Below are positions 43,035 to 51,770 of a stretch of DNA of 64,000 bases, in pieces (within the stretch, counting starts at the first letter, position 1; the number at the start of each line of letters is the position of its first letter). The DNA lies in the NCBI GenBank assembly GCA_937995825.1, contig CALKJO010000014.1, forward strand, positions 62,001 to 126,000, read 5' to 3'. This stretch comes from an uncultured Anaerolineae bacterium (GTDB lineage: Bacteria; Chloroflexota; Anaerolineae; Aggregatilineales; Phototrophicaceae). The position numbers and the translations under genes were made by a program. The notes under the pieces were generated by a model, which worked only from the letters and a program-made list of their open reading frames with translations, was not told where the DNA came from and ran no database searches.

Positions 43035-44504
43035 ATGCTGGAGCCGGGCAGCGAATTCGGTCATTATCGCATCATCGAGCATATCGGTCGCGGGGGGATG
43101 GCGGATGTGTGGTCAGCGCGCGACGTGCAGTTGAATCGAACAGTGGCGATCAAAACGATTGCGCCCGATTTGAGCTTGCCGAACGCTAATCCCGTGCGGC
43201 TGTTTGAGGGCGAAGCGAAGACGATTGCCGCGCTGGAACACCCGCACATTCTGCCGATCTACGATTTTGGGAGTTATCAAGGGCAGCTGTACATCGTCAT
43301 GCGCTATGTCTCCGGCGGATCGCTGGAGGGCGCGCTTGAAGACGGCGCGCTGCCAGTGGATGAAGTGCTGCGCTTGGCGCGGATGATCGGCGAAGCGCTG
43401 TCCTATGCCCATGCCAACAACGTCATCCATCTGGATTTGAAGCCGTCCAACATCCTGATGGACAGCTACCGCTCGCCCTACTTGGCGGATTTCGGGCTGG
43501 CGACGCTGGTCGGACCGGAAGGCAAGGCGAAAAATCCCGGCAGCGGCACGCTGCTCTACATGGCTCCTGAGCAGATGATCAGCGCCGAACTCGATCACCA
43601 TGCCGACATCTACAGCTACACGATCCTGCTCTTTCACCTGATCACGGGGTATCTGCCGTTTGACGCGGCACAGCCGCTGGCGCTCAAGCAGCTTCAAGGC
43701 GGCGCGGAGATTCCCAATCCGCAGAGCCTGCGCCCGACTCTGCCGATGGCGCTGCACGATGTGATGCGCGCCGGCACGGCAGTGAAGATCGAAGAGCGGA
43801 CGCCGACGATCATGGGCGTGTACGAAGGCTTCGAGGCGGCGCTGCGGCACACCGTCGCGCTGAACGCAGCGCCCCGCCCTGCTTCCCGCAGCGTCGATCG
43901 GACAACGGCGGTCGGCGGCGATCTGGCGATGCTGGTCGTCCCCCCGACAAGTGAGGATGATCTCGGTGTGCTGCCGCGGACGCCCTCCTCGGTGCTGCGG
44001 TCGGACGTGCTAACAGCGCAGGCTGGATCAGAAGCGCGGGCGCGGCGCGAAGCCCAGGACATCTACACGCGGGCGCGGCGCGCCTGGGCGCGCGGTCAGG
44101 GGCGCTTTCTGCTCGGCGTGACCCATTTCATGCTGATCAACGACTTCTACGCCGAGGCGGAGCTGCACATGCTCGAACTGGACGACGCTGGGATGCAGAT
44201 GCTGCTGCGCGGCGCGATTGAGTACGACTATCAGATCGATTTTTGGTGGGCAAAGCTCGACGAGACCAACCGCCGCTGGGTTGCGCTGCACGCGCTTCAG
44301 AGCCAAAACGCGGCGGCGCGTGTCCGCGCGCTGCGGCTGCTGGAGCATCTGATGGATGACGACCCGCCGCAGATTCCCAAGCAGGTTGCGCAGGCGCTGG
44401 CGCAGGAACGCAGCCGCGACGCGAAGCTGGCGGCGCTGTGCGTGCTGGAGGCGCACGCCCGCCGCGCGCATCAGCGCGCCGCGAAAACCGCACCGCCGGC
44501 ATAG
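43035..44504 (+). CDS. soluble Hanks-type Ser/Thr protein kinase (non-RD)
   Basis: A 489-residue protein. Kinase domain about 9-270: IGRGGMADVW loop, Lys40, catalytic loop HLDLKPSN (132-139) where the usual HRD Arg is Leu, DFG at 152-154, and GTLLYMAPEQ. Loss of that Arg defines non-RD kinases, which usually do not need activation-loop phosphorylation. The C-terminal part (about 320-489) is helical and HEAT-like (RVRALRLLEHLMDDDPPQIP, DAKLAALCVLEAHARRAHQR) with no membrane segment. GGAG lies 9 bases before ATG 43035; the -10 box overlaps the longer frame's ATG at 42990. First of a three-gene operon. Confidence 0.94.
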   Translation: MLEPGSEFGHYRIIEHIGRGGMADVWSARDVQLNRTVAIKTIAPDLSLPNANPVRLFEGEAKTIAALEHPHILPIYDFGSYQGQLYIVMRYVSGGSLEGALEDGALPVDEVLRLARMIGEALSYAHANNVIHLDLKPSNILMDSYRSPYLADFGLATLVGPEGKAKNPGSGTLLYMAPEQMISAELDHHADIYSYTILLFHLITGYLPFDAAQPLALKQLQGGAEIPNPQSLRPTLPMALHDVMRAGTAVKIEERTPTIMGVYEGFEAALRHTVALNAAPRPASRSVDRTTAVGGDLAMLVVPPTSEDDLGVLPRTPSSVLRSDVLTAQAGSEARARREAQDIYTRARRAWARGQGRFLLGVTHFMLINDFYAEAELHMLELDDAGMQMLLRGAIEYDYQIDFWWAKLDETNRRWVALHALQSQNAAARVRALRLLEHLMDDDPPQIPKQVAQALAQERSRDAKLAALCVLEAHARRAHQRAAKTAPPA

Positions 44505-44525
44505 TCATAGGGAGCGAAACGAGGC

Positions 44526-45824
44526 ATGAGCGAACCGAAAATTTCCCGACCCGATAATGATCTCGATGATATGGAGACCGCGCCGCTGTCTGAGATCGAC
44601 GCGCACCTGCTCTCCAAGCCGACGCCGGACGACGCAGAGGAGGACGACGCGCTGCGCACCGCGCCGCTGTTGGCATTTGACAGCGCCACATTTGACAGCG
44701 ACGCCTTCGCGATGCCGATCATTGCGCCGAGCAAGCCGCACAGTCAGCCTGCGGCGGAGGACATCATCCCAGCGCGGACGCTGGCGCCGCCGAGCGCGAT
44801 CGCGCCGGAAACGCCCCCACACGCGGAGCTGACCGAACCCGCGCTGTCTCAGCGGGCGGCTGCGCTCGCTCACTGGCTGGCGCGGGCGCGGCGGCAGCTC
44901 ACAATCCAGTTCAGCCCGAGTCGCGATGTCCGCTGGATGCCTGTCGTCTACTCGCCGGACATCGATAAGCTGCTGGCAGACATGGCGCTCGACGACGGTG
45001 ATGAAGAAGTCGCAGATCGGGCGGCGCGCAGCATCGGGCGCATTCGCAGCCAGGCGGCGGTGCTGGCGATTGCCGATAAGCAGCGACAGGGCGATCTGCG
45101 CGCGCTGCGCGCCTTGGCGATCATCCGCGACGAGGTGGCGTCGCTGCCAGCCGGAGTCAGCAGTCAGGCGCGGCTCTATGCGTGGCTGGCGAACACGCTG
45201 CGGCGCTTGGGCGAAAATTCGCCCCGGTCGATGTGGCGCTTCATCTTTGCAGCGCTCGGCGCGGCGCTCGCGTTCGGCGCGTATACCTGGGGCAACCTGC
45301 CCGGCTTTTCGATCTTCGAGCCGGATCGCTGGAGCATGGGCGTATCCATCGGCTTGACGATGGGCGTGCTGATGGGCTTTCGGACGCTGCTGGCGGGCGA
45401 GCTGCCGGCGCGCCTGCGCGGCTTCTTCCCGTGGTGGGGCGTGCTGGGCTGGGCGCTGATCGCCGGCGTTCTCGTAGTCGGTTTCACCTGGGCGGCGTTC
45501 GCCTGGCTGTTTCTGAAGTATCCGGTGGAGGAATGGACTCCGATCTTGGCGGCGGGACTTGGCGGCGCGCTTGGGATCGGGCTGGCGTCGCTGTTCAGAC
45601 TGCCGGGCTGGCTATCGGCGCTGGTGGACGGCGTAAGCATCTGGCTTCCGCTGTATTTCGCCTGGGAGAACAACTGGAATGCGGGTGAGGCAGGCGTGAT
45701 CTATTTCCGGCAGTTCGAAGGTGTATTCAACGAGCTGATCCCGATGGTGGCGCTGATGGTGATCGGAGCCTGGGCATCGGCGCTCTGGCGCGATCTGAAC
45801 GCGCTGCGGACGCGCGCGCTGTAG
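44526..45824 (+). CDS. multi-pass membrane protein with long acidic cytoplasmic N terminus
   Basis: A 432-residue protein placed 21 bases after the kinase gene. Residues 1-110 are acidic and probably disordered, with two similar Thr-containing segments (DDMETAPLSEID and DALRTAPLLAFD). Residues 115-230 are helical with HEAT-like features (DEEVADRAARSIGRIRSQAA, LRALRALAIIRDEVASL) that recall the C-terminal region of the upstream kinase. The rest has about seven membrane helices. It may be the membrane partner or substrate of the kinase, which itself has no anchor. This is inference from order and sequence pattern. No family recognised. Confidence 0.88.
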   Translation: MSEPKISRPDNDLDDMETAPLSEIDAHLLSKPTPDDAEEDDALRTAPLLAFDSATFDSDAFAMPIIAPSKPHSQPAAEDIIPARTLAPPSAIAPETPPHAELTEPALSQRAAALAHWLARARRQLTIQFSPSRDVRWMPVVYSPDIDKLLADMALDDGDEEVADRAARSIGRIRSQAAVLAIADKQRQGDLRALRALAIIRDEVASLPAGVSSQARLYAWLANTLRRLGENSPRSMWRFIFAALGAALAFGAYTWGNLPGFSIFEPDRWSMGVSIGLTMGVLMGFRTLLAGELPARLRGFFPWWGVLGWALIAGVLVVGFTWAAFAWLFLKYPVEEWTPILAAGLGGALGIGLASLFRLPGWLSALVDGVSIWLPLYFAWENNWNAGEAGVIYFRQFEGVFNELIPMVALMVIGAWASALWRDLNALRTRAL

Positions 45825-45844
45825 CTGGTGCAGTGGGGTAAGTG

Positions 45845-46846
45845 ATGGCACGACGATTTTCAGTGCTGATCGCGAGTCTGCTGCTGATGCTGGTCGGCTG
45901 CGCGCCATCGGCGGCGATCATCGTCCCCACAGCGCGCCCGACTCTGACGCCAACTCCGACGCTTACGCCGTCGCTCACGCCGGATTTCGAGACCGCGCTG
46001 CTGAACTCCCCGACTCCGCCGCCACCGCGCCCAGACACTGGCGGACCCAGCCCGACGCCATTATTCGGACCCACCGCCACGCCCGGCGGCGCAACCGGGA
46101 CGCCGCGCCCGCTCGATCCCAACGCCCCGCGCATCGAATTTTTCACCACCAATGTGCTGGCGGTTGTGCCGGGCGAGCCGGTGACGCTCTTTTGGTCAAC
46201 GCGGCGCACCACCAGCGCCGTCATCTACCAGATGGAGCGCGGACTGCGCAGCCGCCTGTGGAATGTCGGTCCTGATGGCAGCCTGCAAGTGCCGACGCGC
46301 GCGCGTGACCGCGGGACGCTGGAGTTTGTGCTGAGCGTCGGCGATGGGGCGCAGCGCATCGAGCAGACGCTCTCCGTTCCGCTGGCATGTCCCGAGGTCT
46401 GGTTTTTCCAGCCGCCGGCGGAAGCCTGCCCAGATCGCCCCGCCATGGAGACGCGCTTGATCGAACAGCCCTTCGAGCGCGGTCGGCTGGTGTATGTGGC
46501 GTCGCTCAACAGCCTGTATGCGCTCTTCAATGATGGCACGTCGCCCGCCTGGATCGCCTTCCCCAATCGCTATGATCCGGCGGTGCATCCCGAATTCGAG
46601 CCGAGCTTCAATCCCCCCGCTGGCTTCTATCAGCCGGTGCGCGTGCTGGGCTTTTTATGGCGCGGCAACGACACGGCGCGCAGCCGCTTAGGGCTGGCGA
46701 TCCAGCCGGAATTCAGCTTCGATGGCTTCGTCCAGACTGCGACCGATGAGCGCGGGGCGGCGACTCTGTATCTCAGCAGCGCCAATGGCGCGGTCTTACA
46801 GCTTGCGCCGGAAGGGGCAGCATGGGGGATCATCCGCCCGCGCTGA
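45845..46846 (+). CDS. lipoprotein with Pro/Thr linker, unknown function
   Basis: A 333-residue protein with a lipoprotein signal (LIASLLLMLVGC, lipidated Cys19). A Pro/Thr linker (about 25-95, TPTPTLTPSLTPD and similar) leads to a beta-rich outer domain: an Ig-like segment (RIEFFTTNVLAVVPGEPVTL, LEFVLSVGDGAQRIEQTL) and a C-terminal part with GRLVYVASLNSLYALFNDG and QPVRVLGFLWRGND. It is the third gene of the kinase operon, so it may form the outside sensor of that system. GTG 45842 is an alternative start one codon upstream. Confidence 0.88.
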   Translation: MARRFSVLIASLLLMLVGCAPSAAIIVPTARPTLTPTPTLTPSLTPDFETALLNSPTPPPPRPDTGGPSPTPLFGPTATPGGATGTPRPLDPNAPRIEFFTTNVLAVVPGEPVTLFWSTRRTTSAVIYQMERGLRSRLWNVGPDGSLQVPTRARDRGTLEFVLSVGDGAQRIEQTLSVPLACPEVWFFQPPAEACPDRPAMETRLIEQPFERGRLVYVASLNSLYALFNDGTSPAWIAFPNRYDPAVHPEFEPSFNPPAGFYQPVRVLGFLWRGNDTARSRLGLAIQPEFSFDGFVQTATDERGAATLYLSSANGAVLQLAPEGAAWGIIRPR

Positions 46847-46875
46847 GTCCGTCCTTTGAGCCGACCAGATCGCCC

Positions 46876-47904
46876 TCATACCACCCGATTGAGGGGCGCT
46901 TCGCCGCGCAGATGGCGGATGATGTTCAGATAGTCGTCGGCGCGCCCTCGATCAGTGGTGGACGCCGAAAAGCCGCCGGCGGCAATGTGCGGCGTCAGCA
47001 CGATGTTGCCGCCCTGGCGCATCAGCAGCCGCAGCGGATTGTCCGCTTGGAGCGGCTCGTACTCATACGTGTCCAGCGCCGCGCCGCCGAGCTTGCCGGA
47101 GCGCACCGCGCCCGCCAGCGCCGCTTCATCGATCACGCTGCCGCTGCCTGCGCTGACCAGATATGCGCCGTCCCGCATGTTGGCGAACACGGCGGCATTC
47201 AGCGAGGTGTCTGTTTCGGGAGAGTAGGGCAGCAGATTGACCAGATAATCGCTCGCCGCGATCAGGCTGCCGGAGTCGGCGTAGGTGATGGCGAGTTCGC
47301 GCTCGACGGCTTCGGGCAGACGCCGCCGCTTGTTATACAGCACGGTGCAGCCCCATCCGCGCAGCCGGCGCGCCAGCTCCGCGCCGATCTCACCAAAGCC
47401 GAGGATGCCGACCGTGCGCTCATACAGCTGACCGATCCCTGTCCGCCCTGACCAATTGTAGGCGAAGGTATCCTCATCGGTGCGGCGCGACTCGCGCCAG
47501 TCCGGGCTGGCTTGGTCGATGATGCGCTGCGCTTCGTTCAGGCGCTTTGCCAGCGCCAGCAGCTGCATGATCACATGTTCAGCGACCCGAATCACGCCCG
47601 CATCGGGCTGACAACAGACGATCACGCCCGCTTTTTTTGCCGCGTCCAGATCGATGTCATGCGCCATGCTGCCGAGGCGCAGGATCAATTTGAGTTCGGG
47701 CATTCGCGCGATCATATGCGCCGTGATCGCGCCGGCGCGCTCCGAGATCAGATAGACTGTGCCGGGCAGATGCGCCTCAAGCGTCTCTGCGTCCGGCTGG
47801 CGCAGCATCGTGATCGCCAGTTCGGGCGGCGCAGCCGCCAGCGCGCGTTCCTGATGGAATGCCCCGCGCTCGGTGATATACAGCGTCTTGTAGGGTGGAG
47901 TCAT
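46876..47904 (-). CDS. D-2-hydroxyacid dehydrogenase family protein lacking the catalytic Arg
   Basis: A 342-residue protein. The NAD-binding motif is VGILGFGEIGAELARRLRGW. The position of the catalytic Arg in the usual N-x-A-R-G segment is Ser254 here (SAGSGSVIDE, 251-260). The Glu (DTYEYEPL, 278-285) and His306 (LTPHIAAGG) are kept. Loss of the substrate carboxylate-binding Arg suggests a changed substrate or lost dehydrogenase activity. Not part of the serA operon. GAGGTGA precedes the ATG. Confidence 0.9.
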   Translation of the reverse strand: MTPPYKTLYITERGAFHQERALAAAPPELAITMLRQPDAETLEAHLPGTVYLISERAGAITAHMIARMPELKLILRLGSMAHDIDLDAAKKAGVIVCCQPDAGVIRVAEHVIMQLLALAKRLNEAQRIIDQASPDWRESRRTDEDTFAYNWSGRTGIGQLYERTVGILGFGEIGAELARRLRGWGCTVLYNKRRRLPEAVERELAITYADSGSLIAASDYLVNLLPYSPETDTSLNAAVFANMRDGAYLVSAGSGSVIDEAALAGAVRSGKLGGAALDTYEYEPLQADNPLRLLMRQGGNIVLTPHIAAGGFSASTTDRGRADDYLNIIRHLRGEAPLNRVV

Positions 47905-47923
47905 GGAGTCACCTCAGACGCTG

Positions 47924-47953
47924 AGTATACACAACCTGACCGGTGAAACTCAA
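47924..47953 (-). promoter_or_regulatory. promoter for the 2-hydroxyacid dehydrogenase-like gene
   Basis: On the minus strand TTGAGT (47953-47948), 18-base spacer, TATACT (47929-47924). The predicted start near 47917 lies in a short inverted repeat CTCAG-ACG-CTGAG (47913-47925). Confidence 0.5.
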
Positions 47954-48101
47954 AAACGCCCGCGTCCAGCTCCGGGCAGGCGCTCATCATCGAGAAATCT
48001 GATTGGCATGAAAAAAGCGCAAAGACATAAAGAATCGGGTATATTACAAATTATCCATTTAATGAAAAGTGCAGCAGCGTTTTACAATTGGGAGTGTCAT
48101 C

Positions 48102-49115
48102 ATGGAATTTGCAATCACATTTAAAGGCGATATCGATCCTCGGCGGACGGTGGCGCTGTGTAAACAGGCGGAGCAGGCGGGCTTCAGCTATGCGTGGTTC
48201 TTCGATTCGCATGTGCTGTGGCGCGAATGCTACGTCACGATGGCGATGTGCATGGAACACACGGAGCGGATGCGCTTCGGTCCGTGCGTGACCAATCCCG
48301 CCGTCCGCGACTGGTCGGTGGCGGCGAGCTTATACGCCACGCTGGCGCTGCAAAGCGGCGGACGCTTCGATCTGGGCATCGGACGCGGCGACAGCAGCCG
48401 GCGAATGCTGGGCAAAAAGCCGGAGACGGTCGAGCGAATGGTCGAATTTGGCGAGAGCGTCAAGAAAATGGTCAGGGGCGAAACGGTCAAATACAGCGAG
48501 GACTACGCCGAAGTCACCATCCCCTGGGCGACCGGCTATGAACTGCCTGTATGGTACGCAGCCTATGGACCCAAAGCGCTGGCAGCCGCTGGGCAGCACG
48601 GCGATGGGCTGATCATCCAGCTTGCCGACCCGTGGCTGGTCGAGTGGTTCAGCGGGCAGGCGCTGGCAGCCGGTCAGGCTGCTGGCAGAGACATGAGCGG
48701 CTTCCGCATCATGTCCGCCGCGCCGGTCTGGGTCGGGGATATGAACAAAGCCCGCGAACAAACGCGCTGGTTCCCGGCGATGGTCGGCAATCATGTCGCT
48801 GACTTGGTCGAGCGCTACGGGCGCGACGGCGGCAGCGTCCCCAAGCGCCTGACCGACTACATCGAAGGGCGCAAAGGCTATGACTACCGCCACCACGCCG
48901 ACAAAGACGCCGATCATCTCGATTTCATCAGCGATGACATCATCGACAGCTTCGGCATTCTGGGGACGGTCGAGCAGCACATTGAGAAGATCAAAGAGCT
49001 GGAGAGCAAAGGCGTCACCCAGTTCAATATCTACCTGATGTGCGGCGATGAGGAGCGGATCGTCGAGGCATATGGCGAGCAGGTGCTGCCCAAATTCGCC
49101 GGCGTCACTGCCTAA
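48102..49115 (+). CDS. LLM-class flavin/F420-dependent oxidoreductase
   Basis: A 337-residue luciferase-like TIM barrel. Key stretches: AEQAGFSYAWFFDSHVLWRE, RMRFGPCVTNPAVRDWSVAA, GGRFDLGIGRGDSSRRMLGK and PVWYAAYGPKALAAAGQHGD. The arrangement fits F420-dependent LLM members of the type with GIGRGDSS, and is clearly different from the enzyme at 33513. Substrate unknown. ATG 48102 has GGGAG at 8-base spacing; the longer frame from 48069 has no such site. The 197-base upstream gap is AT-rich near 48010-48070 but no clear promoter is called. Confidence 0.93.
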   Translation: MEFAITFKGDIDPRRTVALCKQAEQAGFSYAWFFDSHVLWRECYVTMAMCMEHTERMRFGPCVTNPAVRDWSVAASLYATLALQSGGRFDLGIGRGDSSRRMLGKKPETVERMVEFGESVKKMVRGETVKYSEDYAEVTIPWATGYELPVWYAAYGPKALAAAGQHGDGLIIQLADPWLVEWFSGQALAAGQAAGRDMSGFRIMSAAPVWVGDMNKAREQTRWFPAMVGNHVADLVERYGRDGGSVPKRLTDYIEGRKGYDYRHHADKDADHLDFISDDIIDSFGILGTVEQHIEKIKELESKGVTQFNIYLMCGDEERIVEAYGEQVLPKFAGVTA

Positions 49116-49209
49116 ATGGTTTGAATTTTCATATCACAGAAATCAAACTTTTGGTGTATCCATCGGATGGGAAGTCAGGTAGAATGAATGCAAGACTGAA
49201 TGGTGAAAG

Positions 49210-49902
49210 ATGATCCCTGACTTTGCACGGCGTAAGGCAAAGTACGAACCGGTCGCGGCGGAACTGCGGGCGGTGTTTGGCTCCCCGGACTGGCGTCCGT
49301 TCTCGGAGACGGCAACGGACGAGCTGATCGACTGCATCCTGAGCCAAAGCACCAATGACACCAACCGCGACCGCGCCTTTGCTGGGCTGAAAGCGGCATT
49401 TCCGAGCTGGGAAGCGGTCATGAACGCGCCCACCGAGCAGGTGATCGCCGCGATCAAGCCCGCAGGCTTGGCGAATCAGAAAGCGCCGCGCATTCAAAAC
49501 GTGCTGCGGACGATCTACGCGCAGCGCGGGACGCTCGACATCGACTTTCTCAAGGAGATGCCGCTGGAGGATGCGCGCGCCTGGCTGATGCGCCTGGACG
49601 GTGTGGGACCCAAAACAGCGGCAATCGTGCTGTGCTTCGCTTTCAACCTGCCTGCCTTCCCAGTCGATACACACATTCACCGCGTTGGACAGCGCATCGG
49701 CTTCTTGCCGGAAGGCATCAGCGCCGAGAAAGCCCATCCAGTCATGGAAGCCATCGTCCCGCCCCAGGACTATTTCGCCTTCCACCTCAATCTGATCCGG
49801 CTTGGGCGCGAAATCTGCACGGCGCGCCGCCCGGCGTGTGAGCGCTGCCCCCTGCAAGCGCACTGCGATTACTATCAAGGCGTGATGAGGCGAGCGGAAT
49901 GA
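49210..49902 (+). CDS. nth: endonuclease III-like DNA glycosylase
   Basis: A 230-residue HhH-GPD DNA glycosylase. TDELIDCILSQSTNDTNRDR is the first helix region. The helix-hairpin-helix LDGVGPKTAAIVLCFAF carries the catalytic Lys, and FPVDTHIHRVGQRIG the catalytic Asp. The C-terminal 4Fe-4S cluster loop CTARRPACERCPLQAHC has the C-x6-C-x2-C-x5-C spacing. It removes oxidised pyrimidines and cuts the strand in base-excision repair. It may belong to a bacterial subgroup rather than strict Nth. Overlaps the first histidine-kinase gene by 4 bases (ATGA), an unusual neighbour for a repair gene. Confidence 0.92.
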   Translation: MIPDFARRKAKYEPVAAELRAVFGSPDWRPFSETATDELIDCILSQSTNDTNRDRAFAGLKAAFPSWEAVMNAPTEQVIAAIKPAGLANQKAPRIQNVLRTIYAQRGTLDIDFLKEMPLEDARAWLMRLDGVGPKTAAIVLCFAFNLPAFPVDTHIHRVGQRIGFLPEGISAEKAHPVMEAIVPPQDYFAFHLNLIRLGREICTARRPACERCPLQAHCDYYQGVMRRAE

Positions 49903-51770
49903 CCGACAATAACGCTGTCATTCAGGTTACGGATTACGAAGTCGCCGCCATGCGGCACAGTCTGAACCTGCTCAAGACACAGCTTCAGGCGGGACGCATC
50001 GACGGCGCATCGCTGGGCCGGCAGGTCGATCAGCTGATCGACCTGCTGGGACGCCTGGAAGCCGAACATAAGCAGTTGAAGAAGCAGGAACGGCTGGAAC
50101 AGCTTTACAAGGTCAGCCGGCTGCTTGGCTCGTCGCTGGATGTGCAGGTCGTGCTGGATCAGGTCATGGATGCCATCATCCAGCTCACCGGAGCCGATCG
50201 CGGCTTTCTGATGCTGCGCAACGATGACGGCGTGGAGGAGGTCAAGGCGGCGCGCAACCTCGATCAGCAGACGCTCAGCGGCGACAAATTCAGGTATTCG
50301 CGGACAGTCGTCAACAAGGTGCTGGACACCGGCGAGTCGATTGTCACTACCAACGCGGCGGAAGACCCGCGCTTCGCGGGTCAAGCGAGCATCATTGGGC
50401 AGTCGCTGCGGGGCATCATGGCAGCGCCGCTGCGCGTGCGCGGCAAGGTGATCGGCGTGATCTATGTCGATAACCGCGCCGCCGAAGGCTTATTCAAGGA
50501 TGATGACCTGTCGGCGCTGGAGCTGTTCGCCGGACAAGCGGCGATCACGCTGGAAAACGCGCAGTTATTCAGCGCGACCGATCAGAAACTGGCGCAGCGC
50601 ATCGAGGAGCTGGCGCAGCTTCGGCGCATCGACATGCAGTTGAATGAAACCCTCGACCTCGACAAAGCCATCAGCTACACGCTCGAATGGGCGTGCCGGC
50701 TGTCGCAGGCAGATCGCGGGCATTTTGGGCTGATCGAAGGCGATCATCTGCGAGCGGCGCGCCATTACGGCATCGGCGCGGACGACACCCAGCCGATCTT
50801 TCTGGAAAAATTATACAGTCAGGCGCTTGAAGCAGCGCAGCGCCGCCAGACGATCCTGATCAATCATGCGGCGCAGCGCAGCGGGATCATGTTCGTCCCG
50901 ATCCTGCGCGAGAATGACGCCATCGCGGCGCTGATCCTGCGGCGCGACAGCGGCTTCTTCAGCGCCGATCAGCAGGATTTGGTCGAGCGCGTCGCGGCGC
51001 GAGCGGCGGTCGCGATTGAAAATGCGCGCCTGTATGCGGCGGTGCAGGCAGCCGACCACGCCAAGAGCGAATTCGTCGGCATCGTCGCGCACGACCTGAA
51101 AGTCCCGATGGCGAGCATTTTGGGCTATGCTGACCTGATGCTGATGGACGGCGATCTGAATGAGCAGCACACCCGCTATGTCAACCGCATCCGCGACACG
51201 GTCAGGCGGATGGAGATGCTGGTCAGCGATCTGGCGGACATCAGCCGCATCGAAAGCGGGCATTTCTCGATGAACGTGACGCGCGTCAAAGTGGCGGACA
51301 TTATGCGCGATCTGCGCGAAAGTATGATGACTCAGATCAAAGCGCGCGAGCATGAGTACATCGAACAGATCGAACCTGATCTGCCCGATCTCAAGACGGA
51401 CTACTACCGCCTGCTGCAAGTTCTGACCAATCTGGTCAGCAATGCGGTCAAATACACGCCCAAAGGTGGGACGATCACCGTTTCGGCGTATCGAGCCGAT
51501 GCCAATGGCGCGCCGCGCGTCGGCTTCAGCATCCAGGACACCGGCATCGGCTTGTCAAAAGAGGCGACTCGCAGGCTCGGCACAAAATTCTGGCGGGCGG
51601 AGGATGAATTCACGCGCTCCCAGCCAGGGACGGGCTTGGGCTTTACGATCACGCGCAGTCTGGTTGAGCAGATGGGCAGCCAGATCGAAATCGACAGCGC
51701 CGTCGGCAAGGGCAGCTGCTTCTCATTCAGTGTGGCAGCCATGCTGCCAGTCAGCGAGGCAGTGACATGA
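49899..51770 (+). CDS. soluble histidine kinase with two GAF domains
   Basis: A 623-residue protein without membrane helices. A coiled coil (15-75) is followed by GAF1 (about 76-222, ADRGFLML and GVIYVDNRAAEGLF), a short helix, GAF2 (about 250-375, more divergent), a DHp domain with phospho-acceptor His398 in AHDLKVPMASILGYADLM, and a catalytic domain with NLVSNAVKYTP, DTGIGLSKEA and GTGLGF. It senses an intracellular ligand and autophosphorylates. No response regulator gene is adjacent. First of three overlapping or closely spaced histidine-kinase-type genes. Confidence 0.95.
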   Translation: MTDNNAVIQVTDYEVAAMRHSLNLLKTQLQAGRIDGASLGRQVDQLIDLLGRLEAEHKQLKKQERLEQLYKVSRLLGSSLDVQVVLDQVMDAIIQLTGADRGFLMLRNDDGVEEVKAARNLDQQTLSGDKFRYSRTVVNKVLDTGESIVTTNAAEDPRFAGQASIIGQSLRGIMAAPLRVRGKVIGVIYVDNRAAEGLFKDDDLSALELFAGQAAITLENAQLFSATDQKLAQRIEELAQLRRIDMQLNETLDLDKAISYTLEWACRLSQADRGHFGLIEGDHLRAARHYGIGADDTQPIFLEKLYSQALEAAQRRQTILINHAAQRSGIMFVPILRENDAIAALILRRDSGFFSADQQDLVERVAARAAVAIENARLYAAVQAADHAKSEFVGIVAHDLKVPMASILGYADLMLMDGDLNEQHTRYVNRIRDTVRRMEMLVSDLADISRIESGHFSMNVTRVKVADIMRDLRESMMTQIKAREHEYIEQIEPDLPDLKTDYYRLLQVLTNLVSNAVKYTPKGGTITVSAYRADANGAPRVGFSIQDTGIGLSKEATRRLGTKFWRAEDEFTRSQPGTGLGFTITRSLVEQMGSQIEIDSAVGKGSCFSFSVAAMLPVSEAVT

